Positions 43,491 through 51,735 of a stretch of DNA of 64,000 nt are shown here, piece by piece. The translations under genes and the position numbers were made by a program. Position 1 is the stretch's first letter. Each line of letters starts with the position of its first letter. The notes under the pieces were generated by a model. It was not told where the DNA came from. It made no database searches and worked only from the letters and a program-made list of their open reading frames with translations. Source of the stretch: CBDCFV01 sp963664625 (GTDB lineage Bacteria; Chloroflexota; Dehalococcoidia; Lucifugimonadales; UBA3495); the NCBI GenBank assembly GCA_963664625.1, contig OY761541.1, positions 682,001 to 746,000 on the forward strand. The letters are read 5' to 3'.

Positions 43491-43841
43491 ATGCTGAGAA
43501 TTCGCCTACGGAGAGTCGGAAAGAAAGGCAAACCGTCATACAGAATCGTGGTAGCGGAAGCCAACGCACCGCGCGACGGCGCCTACGTGGAATGGATAGG
43601 GAATTACGACCCTATGGTCGATCCCCCTGCGTATAACATCAAAATGGACCGGGCCCGGGAATGGTTGGGAAAGGGCGCCAAACCGTCGGATGCGGTGCAA
43701 CGTATCTTGGACTGGAGCGTCGCGGTAGAGAGGGCCGTCGCTGTGAATGGAGAAGAACCTGAAGCAGAAGAGGCAGATGCGGTGGCGGTAGCGGCTGAGC
43801 CGGCAGCAGACACTGTGGCTGAAGAGGCCGCCGAAGCATGA
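43491..43841 (+). CDS. rpsP: 30S ribosomal protein S16 with acidic C-terminal extension
   Basis: 116 residues. The S16 core is complete: MLRIRLRRVGKKGKPSYRIV, then WIGNYDP and KGAKPSDAVQRIL. The last 35 or so residues are an Ala/Glu/Val tail (AEEADAVAVAAEPAAD), not part of the fold. It is a small-subunit protein needed for 30S assembly. Its stop overlaps the khpA start (ATGA), indicating coupled translation. Confidence 0.97.
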   Translation: MLRIRLRRVGKKGKPSYRIVVAEANAPRDGAYVEWIGNYDPMVDPPAYNIKMDRAREWLGKGAKPSDAVQRILDWSVAVERAVAVNGEEPEAEEADAVAVAAEPAADTVAEEAAEA

Positions 43842-44065
43842 AGGAACTGATTGAGTATATTGCACGCTCTCTTGCCAGTAACCCCGACGCTGTGGTGGTT
43901 ACGGAAGAAGTCGAGCAAGGCCGGGTAGTCCTCAGGCTGGAGGTCGCTCCTGAAGACAAGGGTAAGGTAATCGGCCGGCAAGGCCGCGTGGCCCAAGCTA
44001 TGAGAGTGATGCTGAGGGTTGCGGCGGTCAAGGACGGGACCCACGCAGTCTTGGAGATTGTTTAA
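43838..44065 (+). CDS. khpA: KH-domain RNA-binding protein KhpA
   Basis: 75 residues, one KH domain: the KVIGRQGRVAQAMRVML loop (GxxG as GRQG) is around residue 46, preceded by EQGRVVLRLEVAPEDKG. The usual genomic place, between rpsP and rimM, is kept. It binds RNA and is often partnered with KhpB; overlap with rpsP is 4 bp. Confidence 0.95.
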   Translation: MKELIEYIARSLASNPDAVVVTEEVEQGRVVLRLEVAPEDKGKVIGRQGRVAQAMRVMLRVAAVKDGTHAVLEIV

Positions 44066-44125
44066 GACGACTCAATCCCCAGACCCAAGTGTTGACAGCC
44101 AAGACTCGTGTGTGGTGGCGTAGGG

Positions 44126-44626
44126 ATGGATGACTCCACGGTCGTGACGGTAGGTAAAGTTCTCAGTGTCCATGGCCCTTCCGGTGGAGTGAGAATAGAA
44201 GTCTTGAGCGACGTCTCGGACCGCTTTGACGCCGGGAAGGTAGTCCAGGTCTCGTCCAATTCCTACCGGATTTCCAGGTCCAAGCCCGTCCGCACCGGCC
44301 AGATGGTGCTCAACCTGCAAGGGCTGCAAACACGGGAAGCAGCCCGCCTCTTGGTGGGTCATTGGGTTACGGTCCCGGTAACGGAAGCTCCCCAACTGTC
44401 GGATGGGGAGTTTTTTTATTTTCAATTGCTTGGACTCCGAGTCATTACCGATGAAGGCGAAGACCTGGGGCGTCTGACTGACATCATGGAAACGGGCAGC
44501 AATGATGTCTACGTGGTGACGGGCCAGAGCGGAGAATTGTTGATTCCGGCTTTGGCCGACGTGGTCAAAGAGGTCAAATTGGACCAGGGCGTAATGGTGG
44601 TCCACTTGCTGGATGGGTTACGTTAA
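44126..44626 (+). CDS. rimM: Ribosome maturation factor RimM
   Basis: 166 residues from ATG 44126 (MDDSTVVTVGKVLSVHGPSGGV). The N-terminal RimM beta-barrel has GKVLSVHGPSGGVRIEV; the PRC-barrel domain has DGEFFYFQLLGLRVITDEGEDLG and NDVYVVTGQSGELLIPAL. It helps 30S maturation by binding S19. trmD, often next in this operon, is not here; a new promoter for yebC follows directly. Confidence 0.95.
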   Translation: MDDSTVVTVGKVLSVHGPSGGVRIEVLSDVSDRFDAGKVVQVSSNSYRISRSKPVRTGQMVLNLQGLQTREAARLLVGHWVTVPVTEAPQLSDGEFFYFQLLGLRVITDEGEDLGRLTDIMETGSNDVYVVTGQSGELLIPALADVVKEVKLDQGVMVVHLLDGLR

Positions 44627-44631
44627 CCCTT

Positions 44632-44661
44632 TTGACCCTTCCAAAACGCAGGTGCTAAAAT
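44632..44661 (+). promoter_or_regulatory. Candidate sigma-70 promoter of yebC-ruvC-ruvA
   Basis: TTGACC (44632-44637), an 18-bp spacer, TAAAAT (44656-44661). Its -10 box matches the ones at 43008 and 43439. Confidence 0.6.
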
Positions 44662-44794
44662 CGAACTCCATGACACGGCTCTGCCGCCAGTTTATTAGTA
44701 TCCGGCGGTGAGCCACCTGCCTGGACGGCTGACAGGCGCCGGGCATTGCAGGAAAGAAAAGCTCTTCCTGATAACACACCAAGGGGGTTACACC

Positions 44795-45562
44795 GTGTCT
44801 GGTCACTCAAAATGGTCGACAATCAAACACCAGAAGGGCGCGGCCGACGCCAAGCGCGGCGTGTTGTTTACCAAGTTGAGCCGGGACATCACGCTGGCAG
44901 TGCGGGACGGCGGCGGCGGCGACCCTGACATGAACTTCCGGCTGCGGCTGGCGTTGGACAAGGCCAAGAGCAGCAACATGCCCCAGGACAGCATTACCCG
45001 TGCGATCAAACGGGGCACCGGCGAAGGCGGCGGCGACGGCGAAAGGTTGGAAGAAGTGGTCTACGAGGGATACGGCCCGGGCGGGGGCGCCATCCTTCTG
45101 CACGCCGTAACCACCAACCGGAATCGGACTGCGGCCGACATCCGCTCCGCCTTTACTCGCGGCGGCGGCAACCTGGGAGACACCGGTTGCGTAGCTTGGA
45201 ACTTCGAGACCAGAGGCGTCATAGCCATGGAGATCGACGACGAAGACCGGGCTGAAGAGCTTGGCCTCCTGGCGATTGACGCGGGGGCCGACGACATCAG
45301 AATCGACGACGGCCTGTTGGAGATTTTCACCGCCCCGGAGTCACTGCTGGCGGTGCAAACGGCGTTGCAGGACGAGGGTGCAACTCCCGAGACTTCGGAG
45401 ATCTCGATGGTCCCCAAGACCACGGTGACCTTGGCGGAGAAAGAGGCGGAGCAGACCCTCAAGTTGTTGGACACCCTAGAGGATCTGGACGACGTCCAAA
45501 AAGCCTACACCAGCGCCGATTTCCCCCCTGAAGTGTTGGACAAGTACCGCTCGGCCAACTAA
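44795..45562 (+). CDS. yebC: YebC/PmpR family protein
   Basis: 255 residues from GTG 44795, giving the invariant SGHSKWSTIKHQKGAADAKR opening after the start; AGGGGG lies upstream, and an earlier in-frame start is unlikely. Other family blocks are NMPQDSITRAIKRGTGEGG, YEGYGPGGGAILL and GGNLGDTGCVAWNF. Members act as a transcription regulator or as a translation factor that relieves stalling at proline tracts. It is the first gene of the classical yebC-ruvC-ruvA cluster. Confidence 0.96.
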   Translation: MSGHSKWSTIKHQKGAADAKRGVLFTKLSRDITLAVRDGGGGDPDMNFRLRLALDKAKSSNMPQDSITRAIKRGTGEGGGDGERLEEVVYEGYGPGGGAILLHAVTTNRNRTAADIRSAFTRGGGNLGDTGCVAWNFETRGVIAMEIDDEDRAEELGLLAIDAGADDIRIDDGLLEIFTAPESLLAVQTALQDEGATPETSEISMVPKTTVTLAEKEAEQTLKLLDTLEDLDDVQKAYTSADFPPEVLDKYRSAN

Positions 45563-45585
45563 CCGGAGGACAAGGTTAAACGCTT

Positions 45586-46107
45586 ATGCTGGTTCTTGGC
45601 ATAGACCCGGGCACCGTCCGAATGGGGTACGGTGTTTTAACTGTGGGCGAGAGCGTGGAGGTAGACGACTACGGCGTCATCGGACTGCCTGATCGGATGC
45701 CCTTGGAGCAGCGGCTCTACCAGCTTTACACCCACGTCGTAAATATGATCGCCATTTTCCGCCCTGACGCTATAGCCGTGGAAAAACCTTTCGTGGGCAG
45801 AGGGGAGCGCCAGTTCTCCGGCCCGGCCATCGCGGTGGGCCAAGCCCAGGCCGTAGTGCTCATCGGCGGCGCCAGCCAGGGCATCCCCATCTTCGGTTAC
45901 TCACCGGCGCAGATAAAGAGTTCCGTCGCCGACTTCGGCGCCGCTACCAAGGACCAGATGCAGCAAACGATTGCAGCGGTCCTGGGACTGCCCGAAACGC
46001 CGCCATCCGACGCCGCCGACGCCCTGTCGGTGGGCCTTTGCCACATCATGCGGAGCCAGTCCGACTCCGCCCTCTCCAGAGAGATACCTCCGGGGCGGGA
46101 GAGGTAG
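45586..46107 (+). CDS. ruvC: Holliday junction resolvase RuvC
   Basis: 173 residues. Catalytic acidic residues lie in LGIDPGTVRMGYG (Asp7), AVEKPFVGRGERQF (Glu near 66) and the C-terminal SDAADALSVGLCH (two Asp near 143). RuvC cuts Holliday junctions with RuvAB. It lies 23 bp after yebC and 3 bp before ruvA. Confidence 0.97.
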   Translation: MLVLGIDPGTVRMGYGVLTVGESVEVDDYGVIGLPDRMPLEQRLYQLYTHVVNMIAIFRPDAIAVEKPFVGRGERQFSGPAIAVGQAQAVVLIGGASQGIPIFGYSPAQIKSSVADFGAATKDQMQQTIAAVLGLPETPPSDAADALSVGLCHIMRSQSDSALSREIPPGRER

Positions 46108-46110
46108 TGG

Positions 46111-46692
46111 GTGATTGTCAGTGTCAAGGGCAAGCTGGAGGCTGTAGGCGCCGACTGGGTCCACGTAGAAGTCGGCGGCGTTACGCTACAGATTTCCGTC
46201 CCGGCATCCGACATTAGCGACCTGGGCCCGCTTGGCGGGCAGGTCCGCTTGTTTACCAACCTGCGCGTCCGCGACGAGCAACCGGTGATGTACGGGTTCA
46301 CGACCATGGCCGCGCTGGAGTTGTTCAACATGTTGACCGGCGTGTCAGGAGTGGGTCCCAGGCTGGCGCTGGCGTTGCTTTCCAGCCAAAGCGCGTCCGG
46401 TCTCCAGGGCGCAATCTCTCAAGGCAACGTCGAGTCGCTGAGTTCCGCGCCTGGCGTAGGGAAACGAACGGCGGGCCGGATAGTGTTGGAACTCAAGAAC
46501 AAACTGGCCGACGGCCTTCCAGAGGCCGCCCCTATGCCCGGTTCACAAGACGCCGAGGTTGTCGAAGCGTTGATGGCGTTGGGCTACTCGACCTCGGAAG
46601 CCCGGCAGGCTTTGAACCGTCTGAGCGACGCCGGTGACCTCCCCTTGGAGGAAAAGATACGCTTGGCGTTGCAGAATTTCGGGGCTGCTTAA
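46111..46692 (+). CDS. ruvA: Holliday junction branch migration protein RuvA
   Basis: 193 residues, GTG start. The N-terminal OB fold (SVKGKLEAVGADWVHVEVGGV) is followed by helix-hairpin-helix motifs (LTGVSGVGPRLALALLS and APGVGKRTAGRIVLELK) and a C-terminal RuvB-binding domain (EVVEALMALGYSTSEARQAL). ruvB does not follow; a toxin-antitoxin pair occupies that place, so ruvB must be elsewhere. Confidence 0.97.
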   Translation: MIVSVKGKLEAVGADWVHVEVGGVTLQISVPASDISDLGPLGGQVRLFTNLRVRDEQPVMYGFTTMAALELFNMLTGVSGVGPRLALALLSSQSASGLQGAISQGNVESLSSAPGVGKRTAGRIVLELKNKLADGLPEAAPMPGSQDAEVVEALMALGYSTSEARQALNRLSDAGDLPLEEKIRLALQNFGAA

Positions 46693-46771
46693 CCGGGAGA
46701 TCGCTATAATTTAATGAGGCGCCGCTATCTCCACATCACTAACCATCAATCCCGATACATAGAGGTGAGAG

Positions 46772-46960
46772 GTGACCGCACAGAACATTAAAGCAGAAGC
46801 TCATCTCCTCGTAGACCAACTTTCGGATGAGGCGACTTGGGAAGACCTGATGTACCGTATCTACGTGAGACAAGCCATTGAATCAGGACTACAAGACGTA
46901 GAGGACGGTCGCACTCTGGACGTGAAGGAGGTTCGTTCCAGGTTGGGTTTGCCTCAGTGA
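46772..46960 (+). CDS. Small type II antitoxin
   Basis: 62 residues, GTG start. It is helical with EDLMYRIYVRQAIESGLQDV and a C-terminal DVKEVRSRLGLPQ, the common form of antitoxins paired with RelE/ParE toxins. It overlaps the toxin start by 4 bases (GTGA). A TATAAT box lies at 46705-46710, without a good -35. Confidence 0.8.
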   Translation: MTAQNIKAEAHLLVDQLSDEATWEDLMYRIYVRQAIESGLQDVEDGRTLDVKEVRSRLGLPQ

Positions 46961-47244
46961 GGGTTCACTGGACAGAAACCGCCCTAAAGCATCTATCGGC
47001 CATATATGAACATATCGCTGAAGATTCCCCTATATATGCTCTACAAATGATCGATGCGATCATATCTCGTTCCGAACAACTGTCTGCATATCCACTATCC
47101 GGACGTATTGTCAGCGAGCACGAATCCAGAGGCCTCCGGGAGATTATTGAAGGCCCCTACAGAATCATCTACCAAGTAACAGAGCAACAAGTAGACGTTT
47201 TAGCCTTGGTTCACGGCTCACGACTTCTTCATCCAGAGTTGTAA
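46957..47244 (+). CDS. RelE/ParE family toxin
   Basis: 95 residues, GTG start overlapping the antitoxin stop. The family pattern is VHWTETALKHLSAIYEHIAE at the N-terminus, then SEQLSAYPLSGRIV and REIIEGPYRIIYQV, ending VLALVHGSRLL. RelE members cut mRNA on the ribosome; ParE members poison gyrase. The sequence does not let me choose; the short YRIIYQV/VHGSR end is seen in both. Confidence 0.88.
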   Translation: MRVHWTETALKHLSAIYEHIAEDSPIYALQMIDAIISRSEQLSAYPLSGRIVSEHESRGLREIIEGPYRIIYQVTEQQVDVLALVHGSRLLHPEL

Positions 47245-47363
47245 GATGGCGACTGTAAAATTCGCACCGAACTCTCTCCAATCAGCAACCGTCCGATTCC
47301 CAAGTGAGACATAGCCAAACGTGTGGAAAACGATTACCGTACGCGCAAGAAAGAGTGAAAGTT

Positions 47364-47663
47364 ATGGATTGTCAATATTGCCAAGGCGTTGATACTGTCG
47401 AGGAACAGTTAACCCGGTTTTGCGCATACGATGCTCCTACCCCCTTCATTGTGGATAACGTGCCAGGGTTCGTATGCCGCCTTTGCGGAGACACGTCTTT
47501 TTCCAGCAAAACCACGGCCAAGTTGGAGAGGGTGATGAAGGGCGATGTACACGCCAGTGGTCAGAGAGTCTTTCAAGTCTTTGACTTCGCGCAGATGGAT
47601 AGTGTTAATGCCTCCATTCCTACCCAAGGTGAAACCCCTACGGCGGTTTCCGTCGAGGAATAG
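47364..47663 (+). CDS. YgiT-type zinc-finger protein
   Basis: 99 residues from ATG 47364 (MDCQYCQG); an earlier in-frame start would prefix unrelated sequence. Two CxxC pairs (CQYCQG and CRLCGDTSF) form the zinc finger of MqsA/YgiT-type antitoxins. IVDNVPGFVCRLCGD is diagnostic. The usual toxin partner (MqsR- or DUF4258-like) is missing: the 120 bp upstream hold no convincing gene. Its stop is 7 bp before uvrB. Confidence 0.85.
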   Translation: MDCQYCQGVDTVEEQLTRFCAYDAPTPFIVDNVPGFVCRLCGDTSFSSKTTAKLERVMKGDVHASGQRVFQVFDFAQMDSVNASIPTQGETPTAVSVEE

Positions 47664-47669
47664 AAACTT

Positions 47670-49772
47670 ATGTCTCAATACGCCAGAATCAAAAACCGGG
47701 TAGAGGCCGGTAAAGAAATCACCCAAATTTCCGCGGCGGGGGGCGAACTGGAAGACCGTCCCTTTCAACTGACCTCCGACTTCAAGATGACCGGGGACCA
47801 GCCCCAAGCGGTTGCCCGTTTGGCCGAAGGCGTGCGGAACGGTTTGACCTATCAGACCATGCTGGGCGTCACCGGCAGCGGCAAGACCTTTACCATGGCC
47901 AACATCGTGCAGGAGGTGCAGCGGCCCACACTGGTGATGGCCCACAACAAGACCCTGGCCGCCCAACTGGCCTCAGAGTTCAAGGAGTTCTTTCCCAACA
48001 ACGCGGTGGAGTACTTCGTATCCTACTACGATTACTACCAGCCGGAAGCCTACGTTCCCCAGTCGGACACCTACATCGAAAAAGACTCCAGCGTCAACGA
48101 GGAGCTGGACAAGCTGCGGCTTTCCGCAACCACATCCCTGTTGACTCGCCGCGATGTCCTCATCGTGGCCTCGGTATCCTGCATTTACGGGTTGGGCGAC
48201 CCTCGGGACTATTTCAACCTGGTCGCCCATGTCAAGGTCGGCGAAGAACGGAGCCGCACCCGCTTCATGCGGCAACTGGTCGACATGCAGTATGAGCGGA
48301 ACGATATGGACTTGGCCAGGGGCAAGTTCCGCATCCGGGGCGACACACTGGAAATCATACCAGCCTACGAAGAGGCTGCGGTCAGGGTCCAGTTCTGGGG
48401 CGACGAGGTGGAGCGTATAGTACAGTTGGACCCGCTCACGGGAGAGGTACTGGCCGACATGGCGGAAATAGCCATATACCCCGCCAACCACTTTGTCACC
48501 TCCAAGGACAAGCTTGACGCCGCGGTAGAAGACATACGCGTAGAACTCGACGAGAGGCTGGCAGAGTTGCGGGCCGGGGGGAAGATACTGGAAGCGGCCC
48601 GATTGGAGAGCCGCACCCATTACGATCTGGAAATGCTCCAGGAGACGGGCTTCTGCTCAGGCGTCGAGAACTACTCCCGGCACTTGGCCCGCCGGGCGGC
48701 AGGCAGTTCTCCCTGGACTTTATTGGACTACTTCCCGGAAGATTACCTGATGTTCGTGGACGAGTCCCACATGACGCTGCCTCAAGTCCGGGGCATGTAC
48801 CACGGCGACATTTCCAGAAAGCGGACCCTGGTCGATTTCGGGTTCCGCCTGCCGTCGGCCTTGGACAATCGCCCGCTGAACTTCGAGGAGTACGAGGACC
48901 ACATAAACCAGGTTGTCTACGTGTCCGCCACCCCGGGGCCGTTCGAAATGAAACGCAGCGCCATGACGGTGGAACAGGTGATCCGGCCCACGGGTCTGTT
49001 GGACCCGACGGTCGAGGTGAAGCCCACTGAAGGCCAGATCGACGACCTGTTGCAGCAGATAAAGGAGCGGATAGACCGGTCGGAACGCTGTCTGGTGACG
49101 ACGCTAACCAAGCGCATGGCCGAAGAGCTGGCCGATTACCTGTCCGAAATGGGCATCCGCAACCACTACCTGCATTCCGACATACAGACCCTGGACCGGA
49201 TAGAAATCCTGCGGGACCTACGCTTGGGGGTGTTCGACGTTATCGTCGGCATCAACCTGCTACGCGAAGGACTGGACCTGCCCGAAGTGAGCTTGGTGGC
49301 CATCTTGGACGCGGACAAGGAAGGCTACCTCCGCTCCAACACCTCCCTTATACAGACCATCGGGCGGGCGGCCCGCCACGCCAACGGCCAGGTCATCATG
49401 TACGCCGACCGAATCACCGACTCCATGCGGCAGGCGATAGACGAAACTAACCGGCGGCGCAGCATCCAGGACTCCTTCAACAAGCAGCACGGCATCGAGC
49501 CTCAGAGCATCCAGAAAGAGGTCCACGACATCACCGAGGGCATCAAGACCATTTCGGAGAACCGGGCGCGCTACCAAGTGGTGCGCAGCGAGATGTCCAG
49601 GGCCGACATGTACCGCGTTGTCAAGGACCTGGAAGGTCAAATGAAGGACGCGGCCAAGAACCTCCAGTTCGAGAAGGCCGCTCAGTTCCGCGACGAAATA
49701 TTCGAGTTGCGGCGGCTGCTGGTGCTGGAGGAGAAAGTGCTAACCCCGGCGGCGTTCCAGAACGAGTGTTGA
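47670..49772 (+). CDS. uvrB: Excinuclease ABC subunit B
   Basis: 700 residues. Walker A GVTGSGKT is at 66-73, followed by the beta-hairpin YDYYQPEAYVPQSDTYIEKD, FVDESHMTLPQVRGMY (DESH box), and helicase motifs LVTTLTKRMAEEL, VGINLLREGLDLPEVSLV and QTIGRAARH. The C-terminal UVR domain (VKDLEGQMKDAAKNLQFEKA) binds UvrC. It is the damage-verification helicase of nucleotide excision repair. It overlaps rusA by 7 bp. Confidence 0.98.
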   Translation: MSQYARIKNRVEAGKEITQISAAGGELEDRPFQLTSDFKMTGDQPQAVARLAEGVRNGLTYQTMLGVTGSGKTFTMANIVQEVQRPTLVMAHNKTLAAQLASEFKEFFPNNAVEYFVSYYDYYQPEAYVPQSDTYIEKDSSVNEELDKLRLSATTSLLTRRDVLIVASVSCIYGLGDPRDYFNLVAHVKVGEERSRTRFMRQLVDMQYERNDMDLARGKFRIRGDTLEIIPAYEEAAVRVQFWGDEVERIVQLDPLTGEVLADMAEIAIYPANHFVTSKDKLDAAVEDIRVELDERLAELRAGGKILEAARLESRTHYDLEMLQETGFCSGVENYSRHLARRAAGSSPWTLLDYFPEDYLMFVDESHMTLPQVRGMYHGDISRKRTLVDFGFRLPSALDNRPLNFEEYEDHINQVVYVSATPGPFEMKRSAMTVEQVIRPTGLLDPTVEVKPTEGQIDDLLQQIKERIDRSERCLVTTLTKRMAEELADYLSEMGIRNHYLHSDIQTLDRIEILRDLRLGVFDVIVGINLLREGLDLPEVSLVAILDADKEGYLRSNTSLIQTIGRAARHANGQVIMYADRITDSMRQAIDETNRRRSIQDSFNKQHGIEPQSIQKEVHDITEGIKTISENRARYQVVRSEMSRADMYRVVKDLEGQMKDAAKNLQFEKAAQFRDEIFELRRLLVLEEKVLTPAAFQNEC

Positions 49773-50176
49773 GCCTGCCGCTGGAGTTTGTGATCAACCG
49801 CCCTCCTGTATCTCAACAAACACGCCGTCAAGCTAGGTTACGTCAATGGAAGGAAGAGGTACAGAGTGTGGCGAAGCAGCATTGGACTGATGGAGAACCG
49901 CCCGCAAACGGTTTGCTCATGGTTACCATCAACTATTTCTATAGCGACAAGTCGCTGGATATTGACAATGTGCCTAAGCCAGTCATTGACAGCCTGAAGG
50001 AGATAGCTTTTAGAGACGATAGCCAAGTGACAGACTTAATCTGCCGGAAGCGCAGGCTAAGCCCAAATCTGGATGCCATAAACCGTTCAAGCGTATTGGC
50101 TGAAGGGCTTAGTCGGGGCGGCGATTTTGTTTACATTCTCGTCGAAAGAGCCCCCGATCAGGAGATTGTTGTCTGA
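49766..50176 (+). CDS. RusA-like Holliday junction resolvase
   Basis: 136 residues. The RusA signature is DIDNVPKPVIDSLKEIAFRD, with conserved Asp residues around 70-90, then DDSQVTDLICRKR. RusA enzymes resolve Holliday junctions and are usually from prophages or mobile islands. Here the gene overlaps uvrB by 7 bp and the next gene by 1 bp, so it is co-transcribed with both. The N-terminal LPLEFVINRPPVSQQ is also family-like. Confidence 0.88.
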   Translation: MLSLPLEFVINRPPVSQQTRRQARLRQWKEEVQSVAKQHWTDGEPPANGLLMVTINYFYSDKSLDIDNVPKPVIDSLKEIAFRDDSQVTDLICRKRRLSPNLDAINRSSVLAEGLSRGGDFVYILVERAPDQEIVV

Positions 50177-50835
50177 TGGAAAATCGTACCCTCTTTGAAA
50201 AGCGGTTCATCAAGTCCCTTGTAACCAAGTATTGGGAAGAAGGCTATGAAGTAACCGAAGACCCTCAGCCAGAGCAACTGCCCGACTTTCTCTCAGGCCA
50301 TCACCCTGACCTGCTATTGTGCAAGCCGGGCCGGTCGGTTGTTGTGCAGGTAAAAGACAGGGCCGCTTTGGGCGATAAGTCGTGGTCGGGTATGGCCAAG
50401 GCAGTCCGGGCCGAGCCGGGATGGAACTTTGAGTTGGCCCTTTTCGATACCGGCAAACAAATAGACGCGCCTGAAGAAGCGATTCCATTCAGCAGAGAAA
50501 CCATAAGTCGCGTCGTTGCCGAGGCGGAACAACTTTTGGGCAATGGACTCGCGGAAGCTGCTTTGCTGAGGATATGGTCTGCGACGGAGGCGGTGGTAAG
50601 GTCGCTCACCGAGGAGGAAGGGTGGCTGACGGACAGGCCAATAGCCACTTCCATACTCAGCATGGCCGTTCAAATAGGCGCACTTTACGGAGATGACTAC
50701 AAGTTGATGCTCTATACCTTGCCGTTCCGCAACGCCATCGCTCACGGACTGACTCCGCCCGGTTTTGACGACGCGCTTGTGGATGCTCTGATAGGCTTGG
50801 CGAAACGGATGTTGGAAGAATTACCGCCGGCGTGA
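50176..50835 (+). CDS. Nuclease-like plus HEPN-like fusion protein
   Basis: 219 residues. The N-terminal half resembles a PD-(D/E)xK nuclease fold: PDFLSGHHPDLLLCKPGRSV then VVQVKDR (Asp around 40, Val-Gln-Val-Lys around 57). This resembles the REase domains found with Holliday-junction resolvases. The C-terminal half is helical and ends FRNAIAHG, the RNxxxH-type motif of HEPN domains. Start and stop overlap tightly with RusA. A role in DNA repair or defence is inferred from domains and company; neither domain has been confirmed by search. Confidence 0.65.
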   Translation: MENRTLFEKRFIKSLVTKYWEEGYEVTEDPQPEQLPDFLSGHHPDLLLCKPGRSVVVQVKDRAALGDKSWSGMAKAVRAEPGWNFELALFDTGKQIDAPEEAIPFSRETISRVVAEAEQLLGNGLAEAALLRIWSATEAVVRSLTEEEGWLTDRPIATSILSMAVQIGALYGDDYKLMLYTLPFRNAIAHGLTPPGFDDALVDALIGLAKRMLEELPPA

Positions 50836-50869
50836 GTAGCCTTTCTCCCCTGTGACACTCCTGACCCAA

Positions 50870-51724
50870 TCAGCCTATTGCCGCCTCCACCAGCCGGTGC
50901 AGCTTCTCCAGTTGTTGGGCGTTCTCTTCCGTGGTGAACCCGTCGACCCGGTAGAGCCAGTCGCCGGTGGTGCCGTCTACTGCCCCCATGTCCACCGACG
51001 CGCATATTATGCGGGCATCTTCCTCCAAGCTGGGCAGCAGATTGCGCCCGGCCAACTTGGACAAGGCCGCCACCAAGCCGTAGCCGCCCCAGTTGGACAC
51101 GCTGGAGATGATCAAGCGGTCAACGGTGGTTACCGCAGGATCATCTGGCAGGGTTTCCACTTGGGGGATGAACTCCACCAGGTTGCCCATGCCGATTTCG
51201 TTGCCGCCGTCGCCTATGCCCACCGAGGGAATCCCAGATTCGAAGAGGTAGTCCAGCCGGGCGGTGTGAGGGGTAATGTCCATGTACCGCATGTTCAGGT
51301 AGGCGTCGTCTTTGGTTCGGCTGCACCGCTCAATGGAGATGATCAGGGACAAGTCCAGCTTTTCGAGTATCTCAGCGGAAACCTTCTTGCTGGTCTCCAC
51401 ATCGGCGACGGGGAACTCGATAATCTCGGCATCGTCCCCCAAAATCCCGCGGAGTATGGGGGTGGAGCAATCGTCGCTGATGTAGGTGACCTTCCGACCG
51501 AGGACTTCCAAGGCGTTGCCGATGGCCACCGCCCCTGCGGGGCCGTCGGTCTCCGGTTTGCCCGCCGACAGGATGTAAAAGCCGGTGGTTATGGCCACGT
51601 TGCCGGGGTGGTCCATGACGTATTGCGCCGCTTGGACACAAAAATCGTCGGCCATGTAGGGGCGAAGCTGGGCAACGCCCCTTTTGTCCTGTTCGAGAAT
51701 TATGTCTTCTATGGTCTCGGTCAT
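50870..51724 (-). CDS. DUF4392 family protein (D-glutamate cyclase C-terminal domain)
   Basis: 284 residues from ATG 51724 (MTETIEDIILEQDKRGVAQL); the frame is open further upstream only as a shadow of the next gene. It has ITTGFYILSAGKPETDGPAG near residue 55 and GIPSVGIGDGGNEIGMGNL near 185, both typical of DUF4392. In animals this domain is fused to DUF1445 in D-glutamate cyclase (DGLUCY), which turns D-glutamate into 5-oxo-D-proline. Here the DUF1445 protein is the adjacent upstream gene (11 bp gap), so the two together likely form the enzyme. Confidence 0.88.
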   Translation of the reverse strand: MTETIEDIILEQDKRGVAQLRPYMADDFCVQAAQYVMDHPGNVAITTGFYILSAGKPETDGPAGAVAIGNALEVLGRKVTYISDDCSTPILRGILGDDAEIIEFPVADVETSKKVSAEILEKLDLSLIISIERCSRTKDDAYLNMRYMDITPHTARLDYLFESGIPSVGIGDGGNEIGMGNLVEFIPQVETLPDDPAVTTVDRLIISSVSNWGGYGLVAALSKLAGRNLLPSLEEDARIICASVDMGAVDGTTGDWLYRVDGFTTEENAQQLEKLHRLVEAAIG

Positions 51725-51735
51725 TGCTGCTCCAA

